Source: Gammaproteobacteria bacterium
GTDB lineage: Bacteria > Pseudomonadota > Gammaproteobacteria > Steroidobacterales > Steroidobacteraceae
DNA: 64,000 nucleotides
Direction: 5' to 3'
Assembly (NCBI GenBank): GCA_016707425.1
Contig: JADJHU010000007.1
Span: 23,164 to 87,163, forward strand
The translations under genes were made by a program, and so were the position numbers. How positions within the stretch are numbered: position 1 is the stretch's first letter; each line of letters begins with the position of its first letter. Below, one piece after another: positions 25,656 to 34,192 of this stretch. The notes under the pieces were generated by a model. It was not told the DNA's origin. It saw nothing but the letters and a program-made list of their open reading frames with translations, and ran no database searches.

Positions 25656-26717
25656 GTGCACCGGAGGGTCCCTGCCGAGGCTCCCATCGTGATCGCTCAC
25701 CGCGGGGCGAGTGGCTATCTGCCCGAGCACACGCTGGCGGCGTACTTCGTTGCTGTGGAACAGGGGGCCGACTACATCGAGCCGGATCTCGTCATGACCC
25801 GCGACGGCGTGCCGGTCGTGCGTCATGAGAACGAGATCGGTGGTACGACGGACGTCGCCACGCATGCGGAGTTTGCGGATCGGCGCCGTCACGAGATGAT
25901 CGACGGTGTGGCCGTCGAGGGCTGGTTCGTCGAGGACTTCACGCTCGCCGAGCTCAAGTGTCTGCGCGCCCGCGAGCGGCTGCCGGAACTGCGCCCGGGC
26001 AGCGCACGCTTCGATGGCCATTTCGAGGTGCCGACCTTCGGGGAGGTGCTCGGGCTGGTGCGTGCGCTCGATGCCGGGCGCGCGGCCGCCGCCGCCGCGC
26101 GCGGCCTGCCGGTACCGGCGCGCATCGGGGTGTATCCGGAGACCAAGCATCCGACTCACTTCGCCCGCCTCGGCCTGGCGATGGAGGCGACCGTGCTCCA
26201 GGCACTCCGGTGCGCCGGCTATCGTGACGCACAGGATCCTGTCTTCATCCAGTCCTTCGAACTCGGCAACCTGCGCGAGCTGCGTTCACGCACGGAGATG
26301 CGTCTCATCCAGCTGCTTGCCGCGGAGGGTGCGCCCTGGGACCTGGCTGTGGCGGGCGATCCGCGCACCTTTGCGGACCTCCTGCGGCGCGACGGTCTGA
26401 GGGAGATCGCCACTTATGCCGACGGCATCGGGGTCGCCAGGGAGCTCGTCCTGCCGCGCGATGCCGCGGGGGCGCTCGGGACGGCGACCTCTCTCGTGAC
26501 CTTGGCGCATGAGGCGGGCCTGCAGGTGCACGTGTGGACGCTGCGTGCCGAGAACGCCTTCCTGCCCTCGGACCGGCGCCTCGGTGCGGAGCCATCGACA
26601 CCCGGCGATCTGGCCGGGGAGGTCTGCGCCTTTCTCGATGCTGGCGTGGATGGCTTTTTCACGGATCACCCTCTCCTCGGCGTGCGGGCGCGCGACCGGT
26701 GGCTCGAGCGGCGATAA
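25656..26717 (+). CDS. Glycerophosphodiester phosphodiesterase (GlpQ-like), 353 aa
   Basis: GDPD enzymes cut glycerophosphodiesters to glycerol-3-phosphate and an alcohol. The family signature is at the N-terminus: IAHRGASGYLPEHTLAAYFV with EPDLVMTRDGVPVVRHE, giving the catalytic His pair and metal-binding Glu/Asp. Later blocks are VYPETKHPTHFA and VDGFFTDHPLLG. Start GTG 25656 because AGGAGGG at 25642-25648 is 7 bases before it; the frame is open earlier but without family match. No signal peptide is seen from this start, so the enzyme may be cytoplasmic. It is followed within one base by the VanZ gene. Confidence 0.9.
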   Translation: MHRRVPAEAPIVIAHRGASGYLPEHTLAAYFVAVEQGADYIEPDLVMTRDGVPVVRHENEIGGTTDVATHAEFADRRRHEMIDGVAVEGWFVEDFTLAELKCLRARERLPELRPGSARFDGHFEVPTFGEVLGLVRALDAGRAAAAAARGLPVPARIGVYPETKHPTHFARLGLAMEATVLQALRCAGYRDAQDPVFIQSFELGNLRELRSRTEMRLIQLLAAEGAPWDLAVAGDPRTFADLLRRDGLREIATYADGIGVARELVLPRDAAGALGTATSLVTLAHEAGLQVHVWTLRAENAFLPSDRRLGAEPSTPGDLAGEVCAFLDAGVDGFFTDHPLLGVRARDRWLERR

Positions 26718-26718
26718 T

Positions 26719-27648
26719 GTGCCGGTGAAGCTCCGCCATGTCGCCCTCGTCGCCTGTGCGACGGCGCTGCTCGCGATGCTGCTCGTGGAGTTGCGGCTGC
26801 CCGCGTCGCGTCTCTTCGGCGTGCTCGAGGATGCCGCGCACGGTCCGCTCTTCGGCATCATTGCCTGCATCGCGCTGTCGCTGCTGCGCGACCACAGGCG
26901 CAGCACGCTCCTGCGAACCCCGGTGCAGTACCTTCTGGCCGCGGCAATCTGTCTCGCACTCGGGCTCGCCACGGAACTCGCCCAGCTGCTCGGGACGCGC
27001 CATGCGTCGTTCGGAGACTTCGTGAACGACGCACTCGGCACGCTCGGGGGCCTGTCCGTCTACGCGCTTTTCGATGCACGCGTGCCGCGCTCGCCCCGCG
27101 CGCTGCGCATCACGCTTGCCGGCGTTGCGGCCGGGATGGTACTGCTGTTCACCGTACCGATTCTCTGGGCGACGGCAGCCTACGCGCATCGCAACGCGCA
27201 GTTCCCTGTGCTGATCGACGGCGGCTCGCGTCTCGACCTTTTCTTCCTCGCGCCTCTCGGGACGACCATCGGGCGTGCCCCGGCAGGTACGGTGCGTATC
27301 GAGTTCCGGGCCCAGGCCTGGCCTGGCGTGCTGCTCGTGGAACCGCGCCGCAACTGGACACGCTACCGCACGCTGGTCGTCGATCTCGAGAACCCGAACG
27401 ATGCCGTCCTGCCGATCGGGTTGCGGGTGCACGACCGTACGCACAACTCGGCGTACTCGGATCGCTTCAACCAGGAGTTCGCGCTGGCGCCGCACACCCG
27501 TTCGGCCCTCCGTGTGTCGCTCGCCGCCATCGAGTCGGCGCCCCGGGGCCGGCGCCTCGATCTGCAGCGCATTGCCGGGGTGGCTGTTTTCCGGTTGCGA
27601 TCCGATGCCCCGCAGGTGCTGCTGCTGCATTCGATCCGGCTCGAGTGA
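26719..27648 (+). CDS. VanZ-like membrane protein with C-terminal beta domain, 309 aa
   Basis: The first 145 residues form a VanZ-like domain with four to five membrane helices: VALVACATALLAMLLVELRL, GPLFGIIACIALSLL, then LLAAAICLALGLATELAQLL with the family motif ATELAQLLGTRHASFGDFVND. A further helix (AGVAAGMVLLFTVPILWA) leads to a periplasmic part of about 130 residues with beta character, reminiscent of carbohydrate-binding folds, though I cannot name a family. Start GTG 26719 lies just after the phosphodiesterase stop, so the two are coupled; GTG 26725 is the alternative. Confidence 0.8.
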   Translation: MPVKLRHVALVACATALLAMLLVELRLPASRLFGVLEDAAHGPLFGIIACIALSLLRDHRRSTLLRTPVQYLLAAAICLALGLATELAQLLGTRHASFGDFVNDALGTLGGLSVYALFDARVPRSPRALRITLAGVAAGMVLLFTVPILWATAAYAHRNAQFPVLIDGGSRLDLFFLAPLGTTIGRAPAGTVRIEFRAQAWPGVLLVEPRRNWTRYRTLVVDLENPNDAVLPIGLRVHDRTHNSAYSDRFNQEFALAPHTRSALRVSLAAIESAPRGRRLDLQRIAGVAVFRLRSDAPQVLLLHSIRLE

Positions 27649-27693
27649 ACTCCGTTGTCCCAGGGGAGCGGCGCAGCAGGCCACTCGGCTACA

Positions 27694-28002
27694 ATGGAAG
27701 GCATGAGTCAGCTCGCTGATACCTTTGATTCCGCCTTTACCAAGGCGGTCGACCTCGGCAACAGGCTCGCGGACAAGGACAAGGAGGCGGATCTCTGGGA
27801 TATCGCCGACGGTCTGCTCGCGGGTGCGATCCAGTACTGGCTGTATTCCCGCCAGCCTTGCGGAGATGCGCGCTGCCAGGACTGCATGCCGATCAGCACG
27901 GCGGAGGGCCGCATGGCCGAGCTCAAGCGGCTCGTCGAGCAGCTCTCCACCGAGAGCGAGTACTTCCACACTCCGACGGATTCCAACGCCGGACGGGCGT
28001 GA
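27694..28002 (+). CDS. Small Cys-rich hypothetical protein, 102 aa
   Basis: A soluble acidic protein with a helical first half (LADTFDSAFTKAVDLGNRLA, ADLWDIADGLLAGAIQYWLY) and a cysteine cluster CGDARCQDCMP at about residues 59-69 that could bind a metal or form disulfides. No membrane segment. ATG 27694 and ATG 27703 are both possible; neither has a strong ribosome binding site. It sits alone between the VanZ gene and the reductase gene. Family not recognised. Confidence 0.65.
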   Translation: MEGMSQLADTFDSAFTKAVDLGNRLADKDKEADLWDIADGLLAGAIQYWLYSRQPCGDARCQDCMPISTAEGRMAELKRLVEQLSTESEYFHTPTDSNAGRA

Positions 28003-28100
28003 GGCTGGCTGCAGTGCCGGCGCGGATTTGCCCGCATGGGGTGTCTTGCTAGAATGCGCGGCCTTTCGTGCTTCCTGGCACCCCCGGGAGATCCAGAACC

Positions 28101-29156
28101 TTGAGCAGCCAAGCTTCCACTGCGCCATCTGCCGCGCCTGTCCGTACCGAGGTGGTCATCATCGGCGCCGGGCCTGCGGGGCTGTTCCAGGTCTTCGAGC
28201 TTGGTCTCCTTGGCATCGGTGCGCAGGTCGTCGATTCCCTGGCGGGTCCCGGCGGGCAGTGCACGGAGCTTTACCCCGACAAGCCCATCTATGACATCCC
28301 GGCGCTGCCCGTGTGCAGCGCGCAGGAGCTCGTCGACCGGCTGATGACGCAGATCAAGCCCTTCGGCGCGAAGTTTCACTTCGGGCAGGAAGTGACGGAA
28401 TGCCGGCGACGACCCGATGGGCGTTTCCATCTGCGCACCTCGGCAGGCGCGGTCTTCGATGCGGGTGCCGTGGTCATCGCAGCAGGGGTGGGATCCTTCC
28501 AGCCGCGCCGCATCGGACTCGAGGACGCCGAGGCTCACGAGGGCACGAGCATCCACTATCGCGTCAGGAACGCAACCGACTTTCACGACAAGCGTCTGGT
28601 GATCTTCGGCGGAGGCGACAGCGCACTCGACTGGGTGCTCGAGCTCGCGCCGCGGGCGCGCTCTCTCGTGCTGGTCCATCGCCGCAGTGTATTCCGCGCG
28701 GCGCCTGCATCCGTGGCGCGCATGCAGGAACTGTGTGCGGCGGAGCGCATGCGCTACATCGAAGGACTTGCCGATTCGCTCGTGCTCGACGGCGGGCGGC
28801 TCGCGGGGGTGAGGGTGAAGGGCGCCGACGGTGAGGTGCACACGCTTCCCGCAGACCATCTGCTTGCTTTCTTCGGCCTGCATCCGAAACTCGGGCCCAT
28901 CGCCGGGTGGGGTCTGGAGCTGGAGCGCAAGGCGCTCAAGGTCGACACAGAGAAGTTTCAGACGAGCGTTCCGGGCATCTTTGCCATTGGCGACATCAAC
29001 AGCTATCCCGGCAAGAAGAAGCTCATCCTCTCGGGATTCCACGAGGCAGCGCTGGCTGCTTTCGGCATCCAGCAGTATCTTTACCCCGAGAAGCGACAGT
29101 TCCTTCAGTACACCACGACGAGTCCGGCGATGCAGAAGCGCCTCGGCGTCGCCTGA
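28101..29156 (+). CDS. Ferredoxin/flavodoxin-NADP reductase, thioredoxin reductase-like type
   Basis: A flavoprotein that passes electrons between NADPH and ferredoxin or flavodoxin. FAD binding: VVIIGAGPAGLFQVFELG near the start; NADP binding: FGGGDSALDWVLE; C-terminal FAD block: FAIGDINSYPGKKKLILSGF. The CxxC of true thioredoxin reductase is absent, which points to the FNR type known from Bacillus, Chlorobium and Rhodopseudomonas. TTG 28101 follows GGGAG at 28086-28090 and fits the family length (351 aa); the GTG at 28068 is the alternative. Azurin follows 87 bases downstream on the same strand. Confidence 0.88.
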   Translation: MSSQASTAPSAAPVRTEVVIIGAGPAGLFQVFELGLLGIGAQVVDSLAGPGGQCTELYPDKPIYDIPALPVCSAQELVDRLMTQIKPFGAKFHFGQEVTECRRRPDGRFHLRTSAGAVFDAGAVVIAAGVGSFQPRRIGLEDAEAHEGTSIHYRVRNATDFHDKRLVIFGGGDSALDWVLELAPRARSLVLVHRRSVFRAAPASVARMQELCAAERMRYIEGLADSLVLDGGRLAGVRVKGADGEVHTLPADHLLAFFGLHPKLGPIAGWGLELERKALKVDTEKFQTSVPGIFAIGDINSYPGKKKLILSGFHEAALAAFGIQQYLYPEKRQFLQYTTTSPAMQKRLGVA

Positions 29157-29243
29157 AGCCGGGCGCGTGGTTCCTGCCGCCGGAGACCCCGGTGGCCGCT
29201 GCCTGGACGTAACTTCGCCCCTTGGGGCGATCAGGAGTGCAAG

Positions 29244-29732
29244 ATGACGACGATTCGCAAGACTTTCCTCTCCACTGCACTGCTCGGCATCGCCATGGCT
29301 TCATTCGGAGCCACGCCGGCTGCCGCACCGGCGCCTGCGGCCGGCAAGGTGTGCAAGCTCGAGATCACGGCCAACGACCTGATCCAGTACGACAAGAAAG
29401 AGCTCCACGTCGCCGGCGACTGCGCGACGGTCGAGCTCACCCTGAAGCATGCGGGCAAGCTGCCCATACAGTCGATGGGGCACAACTGGGTCCTGACGAA
29501 GACCGCGGATGTCAGCGCCGTCGCGAGCGCCGGGATGGCGGCGGGCCTGAAGAACGACCACGTCCCTGCGAACGATCAGCGGGTCATCGCCCACACGAAG
29601 CTGATCGGTGGTGGCGAGACGACGCGGGTGACCTTCCCGACGTCGAAGCTGCAGAAGGGTGGCGACTACACCTATTTCTGCTCCTTCCCCGGCCACAATG
29701 CCATCATGCGGGGCAAGCTGGTCTTCGGTTGA
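29244..29732 (+). CDS. azu: Azurin, periplasmic blue copper protein
   Basis: Azurins shuttle single electrons in the periplasm, for example in denitrification. A signal peptide (MTTIRKTFLSTALLGIAMAS) is followed by an Ala/Pro spacer. The type 1 copper ligands are all present: His in SMGHNWVL, then Cys and His in YFCSFPGHNAIM with the axial Met. The disulfide partners CKLEI and GDCATVEL also match. SD AGGAG at 29232-29236 precedes ATG 29244. A small inverted repeat (29215-29230) sits just before it. No denitrification gene is in the window. Confidence 0.95.
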   Translation: MTTIRKTFLSTALLGIAMASFGATPAAAPAPAAGKVCKLEITANDLIQYDKKELHVAGDCATVELTLKHAGKLPIQSMGHNWVLTKTADVSAVASAGMAAGLKNDHVPANDQRVIAHTKLIGGGETTRVTFPTSKLQKGGDYTYFCSFPGHNAIMRGKLVFG

Positions 29733-29753
29733 ACCCCCGATCCGTGTCGGGCT

Positions 29754-29780
29754 CCCTCTCCCCGGGTCGCGGGGAGAGGG
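29754..29780 (+). terminator. 10-bp hairpin between azurin and tesB
   Basis: Arms 29754-29763 (CCCTCTCCCC) and 29771-29780 pair perfectly around a 7-base loop. It follows the azurin stop by 21 bases and ends 16 bases before the tesB start. There is no T-run; the sequence resembles the CCCTCTCC/GGAGAGGG palindromes dispersed in many proteobacterial genomes, so it may be a REP-like unit used as a transcript end. Confidence 0.4.
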
Positions 29781-29796
29781 GCAGCTTCGGAGAAAC

Positions 29797-30666
29797 GTGG
29801 ATACCAGCGTTGCGGATCTTCTGAGGCAGTTCGAGCTCGAGCGGCTCGAGGTCAATCTGTTTCGCGGCGAGAGCCGTGACATCGGCAGTCCCCAGGTCTT
29901 CGGCGGGCAGGTGCTCGGGCAGGCGCTCATGGCCGCGTATGCGACGGTCGAGGGGCGTGTGGTGCATTCCCTGCATGCGTACTTTCTGCGTCGCGGGGAC
30001 TTCAATGCGCCGATCGTCTACCACGTCGATCGTGGCCGCGACGGTGGCAGCATCTCCGCCCGCCGGGTGGTGGCCGTCCAGCACGGCGAGCAGATCTTCA
30101 ATCTTGCCGCCTCGTTTCAGTGTGAGCTGCCCGGGCTCGAGCATCAGAGCACGATGCCGCAGGTGCCGCCCCCGGAGGAACTCGCCGACTCGAGACAGCT
30201 CGACCCCGAGGTGCTCGCCCGCCTCCCGGAGAAGCTGCGGCGCGTCGCGTTCCTGAGCGCACCCTTCGAGTTCCGACCGGTCGAGCAGATCGATTTCCTG
30301 CGCCCGACCCGCATGGCACCGGTGCAGCATCTGTGGCTTCGAGCCCGCAGTGCAGTGCCCGACAACGATGCGCTGCACCGTTGCCTGCTCGCTTACGTCT
30401 CGGACTTCAATCTGCTCGGCACGAGCACGCTGCCGCACGGCATGGCGTGGCTGTCGGGGGAGGTCCGGCTCGCGAGCATCGATCACGCAATGTGGTTCCA
30501 TCGCGCGCCGCGTGTGGATGACTGGCTGCTCTACGCGATGGACAGCCCGAGTGCTTCGGGCGCGCGCGGCTTCTCGCGCGGCAGTATCTTCACGCGCGAC
30601 GGGCGATTGATCGCGAGCGTTGCGCAGGAAGGCATGATTCGCGTCGTCACGCGCCCGGCTGGATGA
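29797..30666 (+). CDS. tesB: Acyl-CoA thioesterase II TesB
   Basis: TesB hydrolyses medium and long acyl-CoAs. Two hot-dog folds are seen: residues 1-110 with VFGGQVLGQALMAAYATV and HSLHAYFLRRGDFNAPIVY, and 150-289 with the catalytic Asp region LLAYVSDFNLLGTSTLPHG and SIDHAMWFHRAPRVDDW. Length 289 aa is normal for the family. GTG 29797 follows GGAGA at 29789; the frame is open further upstream but that part covers the hairpin and is not protein-like. The 3' end overlaps the convergent urea transporter gene by 20 bases. Confidence 0.93.
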   Translation: MDTSVADLLRQFELERLEVNLFRGESRDIGSPQVFGGQVLGQALMAAYATVEGRVVHSLHAYFLRRGDFNAPIVYHVDRGRDGGSISARRVVAVQHGEQIFNLAASFQCELPGLEHQSTMPQVPPPEELADSRQLDPEVLARLPEKLRRVAFLSAPFEFRPVEQIDFLRPTRMAPVQHLWLRARSAVPDNDALHRCLLAYVSDFNLLGTSTLPHGMAWLSGEVRLASIDHAMWFHRAPRVDDWLLYAMDSPSASGARGFSRGSIFTRDGRLIASVAQEGMIRVVTRPAG

Positions 30667-31639
30667 CAGCCGCGCGCACGCGCGGAAAGTGCGCAGCGGC
30701 GAGGACGAAGACCCATACCACGAGCACGAAGGGCAGCGTCAGTGCCGGAATCCCGAGCGGCTCGAGGGCAGCCGAGATCGCTGCGAATGCGACTGCCGTG
30801 GCGATGGTTGCGACTGCACCGTACGCCAGGGAGTGCGCTCCGGGCCTCAAGAACACGCTCCAGAGTGCGATTGCCGTCAGAACGCTGTTGAATCCGAACG
30901 CACCCGCGCGGATCGCGGGTTCCGCCGCGCCCATGCCCCAGGCGACGACCAGCCCGGTCAGTGAGCCGAGCAGCGCGGCTGCACAGGCGCGCCGGGAGCT
31001 CACGAGGAGTCCCAGGGCGAAGAGGATGCCGGTGACGACGCTTCCCTGGAAGCAGACCTGGGCGATGCCGTTGAAGAGCCCCTGGGCGACCGTCGATGCG
31101 GTCACGATGCCTTCGACGGTGGCGGATGCCGGCAGTCCCGCTGTGGGCAGGAGATGGGTGGAGTGCAGCCGGCCGAAACGGGCGATCGCCAGAAAGAAGC
31201 ACATTGACGTGAGCACGAACGGCGCCGTCAGGACCGGAATCTGCCAGAACTGCAGGAGGCGGAGCATGGCGGCCATGACGATGCTCGAGCAGAGGCTGGC
31301 GAAGACGACGCAGGTCCAGGTCAGGGCGTCCGGCTCGAGGAAGTAGAGCAGCGCGATGGCGACGAGGGCACCGTTGAAGCCGAACATGCCGGCGCGCACC
31401 CGTGAGCGATCGGCGCCGAGCACCATGGCGGTTGCGGTGCTCACGGCGGCGCCAGCGAGGGCACCCAGCCCGAACAGCGTCGAGTTGCAGAAGATCCCGA
31501 TCAGAAACAGGAGGCCGGTCCAGCTGTTGTTCTGCAGCATGACCTGTCCGATCCCGCGGAGGACCGAATCCGGGAATTCCAGGATCGCAGGCAGAGGTGC
31601 GCCGTCTGCACTGAGGAGGCCCGAGGACGATATCTTCAT
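30647..31639 (-). CDS. Urea transporter (UT family), 330 aa
   Basis: The protein has about ten hydrophobic segments arranged as two similar halves, as in the UT family of urea channels. Paired blocks are GMFGFNGALVAIALLYFL (first half) and GAFGFNSVLTAIALWSVFL (second half), plus APFVLTSMCFFLA and LPFVLVVWVFVLA. The early motif VMLQNNSWTGLLFLIGIF matches the UT pattern with a conserved pore region. No urease gene is in the window, so it may serve another site or import urea as an osmolyte. It converges and overlaps with tesB. Confidence 0.88.
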   Translation of the reverse strand: MKISSSGLLSADGAPLPAILEFPDSVLRGIGQVMLQNNSWTGLLFLIGIFCNSTLFGLGALAGAAVSTATAMVLGADRSRVRAGMFGFNGALVAIALLYFLEPDALTWTCVVFASLCSSIVMAAMLRLLQFWQIPVLTAPFVLTSMCFFLAIARFGRLHSTHLLPTAGLPASATVEGIVTASTVAQGLFNGIAQVCFQGSVVTGILFALGLLVSSRRACAAALLGSLTGLVVAWGMGAAEPAIRAGAFGFNSVLTAIALWSVFLRPGAHSLAYGAVATIATAVAFAAISAALEPLGIPALTLPFVLVVWVFVLAAAHFPRVRAAVIQPGA

Positions 31640-31697
31640 GGGTGCAACCGCTCCCGAACTCTCGTGACTTGCGTGAGCCGTGCGGCGCTCGGGTGGC

Positions 31698-33125
31698 TCA
31701 GGCTGAATGCAGGACCTTGCCCGGATTCAGGATGCCCTGTGGATCGAGGGCTGCCTTGAGGAGGTGCATGAGCGCCAGTTTTGGCTGCGAGGCGTAGCGC
31801 TCGAGCTCGTCGACCTTCAGCCGCCCGATGCCGTGCTCGGCACTGAAGCTGCCGCCGAAATCGTGCACCAGGTCGTGGATCGTGCGTCTGACGTCGGCCT
31901 CGCGGGCGAGGAAGCGCTCGCGGCTGGCTCCCGGGGCCTGGTTCAGGTTGAAGTGCAGATTGCCATCGCCGACGTGCCCGTAGGCGATGAGCCGGCCTTC
32001 CTGGAATTGTGCGCCGAGCCATATCGAGGCCCGGGCCACGAACTCGGCCAGCCGGGAGACCGGCAGGGAGATGTCGTGCTTGAGGCTGGCGCCATCCCGG
32101 CGCTGTGCCTCGGGGATCGACTCCCGCAACCGCCAGAAGGCCGTCCCCTGGTGGGCATTGCGGGCAAGTGCGGCATCGAGGACCAGGCCGGACTCGAGGG
32201 CGCCCGCCAGGGCTTCTTCGAGGAATTCGTCGAGGGGCTCGGCCGCACGCGGGCTCGCGAGCTCGCAGAGCACATACCAGTCGTGCGGTGCTTCGAGGGG
32301 ATCGACGACGCCCGGGATGTGCTTCACGGTGAGTTCGACCGCGAGGCGTGGCACGAGCTCGAACGAAGTCACCCGGTCGCCCGTCGCGTCGCGCAGCCGT
32401 GCGAGCAGGGCGACGGCCGCCGCCACATCGCGTACGGCGATGAAGGCCGTGGCGACCGCGCGCGGGAGGGGCAGGAGTTTGAGACTTGCCGCCGTGATGA
32501 TGCCGAGCGTGCCCTCGGCACCGAGGAACAGGTCGTCGAGATCGTAACCCGTGTTGTCCTTGCGGAGTCCCGGAAGGCTCGAGAGCACGCGCCCGTCGGC
32601 GAGCACGACCTCCAGTCCGAGCACCTGGTCGCGCGCCATCCCGTAGCGCAGGACGTTCGTTCCGCCGGCATTGGTCGAGAGATTGCCGCCGATCTGGCAG
32701 CTGCCTTCCGACCCGAGGCTGAGTGGAAAAAAGCGCTCCGCGGCCTCGGCGGCCCGCTGCACCTCGACGAGGAGGCAGCCGGCCTCGGCGATGAGCGAAT
32801 AATCGGACGCCTCGACGGAGCGGATGCGGTTCAGGCGCTCGAGCGAGAGCACGACCTGGCGGCCGGACTCGTCGGGCACCGCTCCGCCGCAATAGCTCGT
32901 ATTGCCGCCCTGGGGCACGACCCCGATGCGTCGCTCGTTGCAGAAGGCGAGCACCCGGGAGACCGCCCCGACACTGCGCGGCGTCACCACTGCGAGTGCT
33001 GCGCCCCGGTAGAGCGCACGATGGTCGACGAGGTAGCGCTCGGTCCCTGGGCCCGTGACGCAGTCCTGCTCGCCGACCACGGCGCCGAGCGCCGCGGTGA
33101 GTGCCTGGCTGTTGCCCCCGCTCAT
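31698..33125 (-). CDS. FAD-linked oxidase, D-2-hydroxyacid dehydrogenase (GlcD/D2HGDH-like), 475 aa
   Basis: A flavoprotein of the VAO/PCMH superfamily. The FAD-binding domain (residues 40-220) has VVPQGGNTSYCGGAVPDESG, ISEAGCLL-type SLIAEAGCLLVEVQ and GGNLSTNAGGTNVLRYG. The C-terminal domain holds YGHVGDGNLHFNLNQAPG and the FSAEHGIGRLK block with catalytic His residues. Such enzymes oxidise D-lactate, glycolate or D-2-hydroxyglutarate; the substrate cannot be fixed from sequence. It lies between the urea transporter and htpX on the same strand. Confidence 0.88.
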   Translation of the reverse strand: MSGGNSQALTAALGAVVGEQDCVTGPGTERYLVDHRALYRGAALAVVTPRSVGAVSRVLAFCNERRIGVVPQGGNTSYCGGAVPDESGRQVVLSLERLNRIRSVEASDYSLIAEAGCLLVEVQRAAEAAERFFPLSLGSEGSCQIGGNLSTNAGGTNVLRYGMARDQVLGLEVVLADGRVLSSLPGLRKDNTGYDLDDLFLGAEGTLGIITAASLKLLPLPRAVATAFIAVRDVAAAVALLARLRDATGDRVTSFELVPRLAVELTVKHIPGVVDPLEAPHDWYVLCELASPRAAEPLDEFLEEALAGALESGLVLDAALARNAHQGTAFWRLRESIPEAQRRDGASLKHDISLPVSRLAEFVARASIWLGAQFQEGRLIAYGHVGDGNLHFNLNQAPGASRERFLAREADVRRTIHDLVHDFGGSFSAEHGIGRLKVDELERYASQPKLALMHLLKAALDPQGILNPGKVLHSA

Positions 33126-33178
33126 CGATGCCTGCCCGTGAGAGCTGGGCCGGGCCGCGCGAACCGGTCGCTGAACGC

Positions 33179-34078
33179 TCAGGCGAGACCCTGGGCCCGG
33201 CGCAGTGCAGCGATGCGTTCATCGAGCGGGGGGTGACTCATGAAGGCTCGCTTGAGCCCCTGGGCCACGCTCCCCGAGATGCCGAAGCCCGCGAGCTGCG
33301 CAGGCAGCGCGTTGGCGTGGTCGCTGCCGCTCTGCGCAGCCTTCAGCCGCTCGAGAGCCGCGATCATCGCGCCTGCACCGGCGAGATGCGCACCGCCCGA
33401 GTCCGCCCGGAATTCGCGCTGTCGTGAGAACCACATGACGATCATGCTGGCGAGGATGCCGAGCACGAACTGGGTGACGAGCACGGTGACGAAGTATGCG
33501 GCGCCGCGGCCGTCCTCGTTGCGAAAGACCGCCCGGTCGATGACGTTGCCGATGATCCGCGACAGGAAGATCACGAATGTGTTCACCACGCCCTGGATGA
33601 GCGTGAGCGTCACCATGTCGCCGTTGGCGACATGGCTGACTTCGTGGCCCAGTACGGCTTCGACTTCCTTGCGGTCCATGCGCTGCAGGAGGCCTGTGCT
33701 CACGGCGACGAGTGCCGCGTCGCGCCGCGCACCCGTGGCGAAGGCGTTCGGGTCGGGCGAGTCGAAGATTCCGACCTCGGGCATGCCGATGCCGGCCGTC
33801 TGCGCCTGGGCGCGCACCGTGCTGACCAGCCACTCTTCCGACGCGTTGGCAGGCCGGTCGATGACGCGCACGCCCATCATGCGTTTCGCCGTCCACTTGG
33901 ACATGGCCAGCGAGATGAGTGCACCGCCGAAACCGAAGAGCGCCGCGAAGACGAGCAGGCCGCCCATGCCCTGTCCCTGGGCGGCGAGATACTGATCGAT
34001 CCCGAGCACGCGCGCGACCACCGACAGGATGAACACCACCGCAAGGTTGGTTGCGAGGAACAGCAGGATGCGTTTCAT
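33179..34078 (-). CDS. htpX: Membrane zinc metalloprotease HtpX
   Basis: HtpX degrades misfolded membrane proteins under heat or envelope stress. Two N-terminal helices (LLFLATNLAVVFILSVVARV and GLLVFAALFGFGGALISLAM) precede the catalytic motif VLGHEVSHVANGD with its HExxH zinc site; the third ligand Glu is in SRQREFRADSGGAHLAG. A further helix pair lies between them. Length 299 aa from ATG 34078 is normal; the frame upstream of it is not family sequence. Confidence 0.95.
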   Translation of the reverse strand: MKRILLFLATNLAVVFILSVVARVLGIDQYLAAQGQGMGGLLVFAALFGFGGALISLAMSKWTAKRMMGVRVIDRPANASEEWLVSTVRAQAQTAGIGMPEVGIFDSPDPNAFATGARRDAALVAVSTGLLQRMDRKEVEAVLGHEVSHVANGDMVTLTLIQGVVNTFVIFLSRIIGNVIDRAVFRNEDGRGAAYFVTVLVTQFVLGILASMIVMWFSRQREFRADSGGAHLAGAGAMIAALERLKAAQSGSDHANALPAQLAGFGISGSVAQGLKRAFMSHPPLDERIAALRRAQGLA

Positions 34079-34192
34079 GAAGGTCTGTTCTCCAAGTGCT
34101 TCGGCGTGCGCACTGTATCGACTGTGACCGCTGGATGCCACGGTGGGGGTGCATCCGCCCGAATTCAAGCCGCCCGGGACCGGCCGGGAGGC

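Noticed and set aside
31636..33222. 528-codon minus-strand frame overlapping the FAD oxidase
   Set aside because: Same strand, different frame, Arg/Gly-rich; the oxidase frame carries the FAD motifs.
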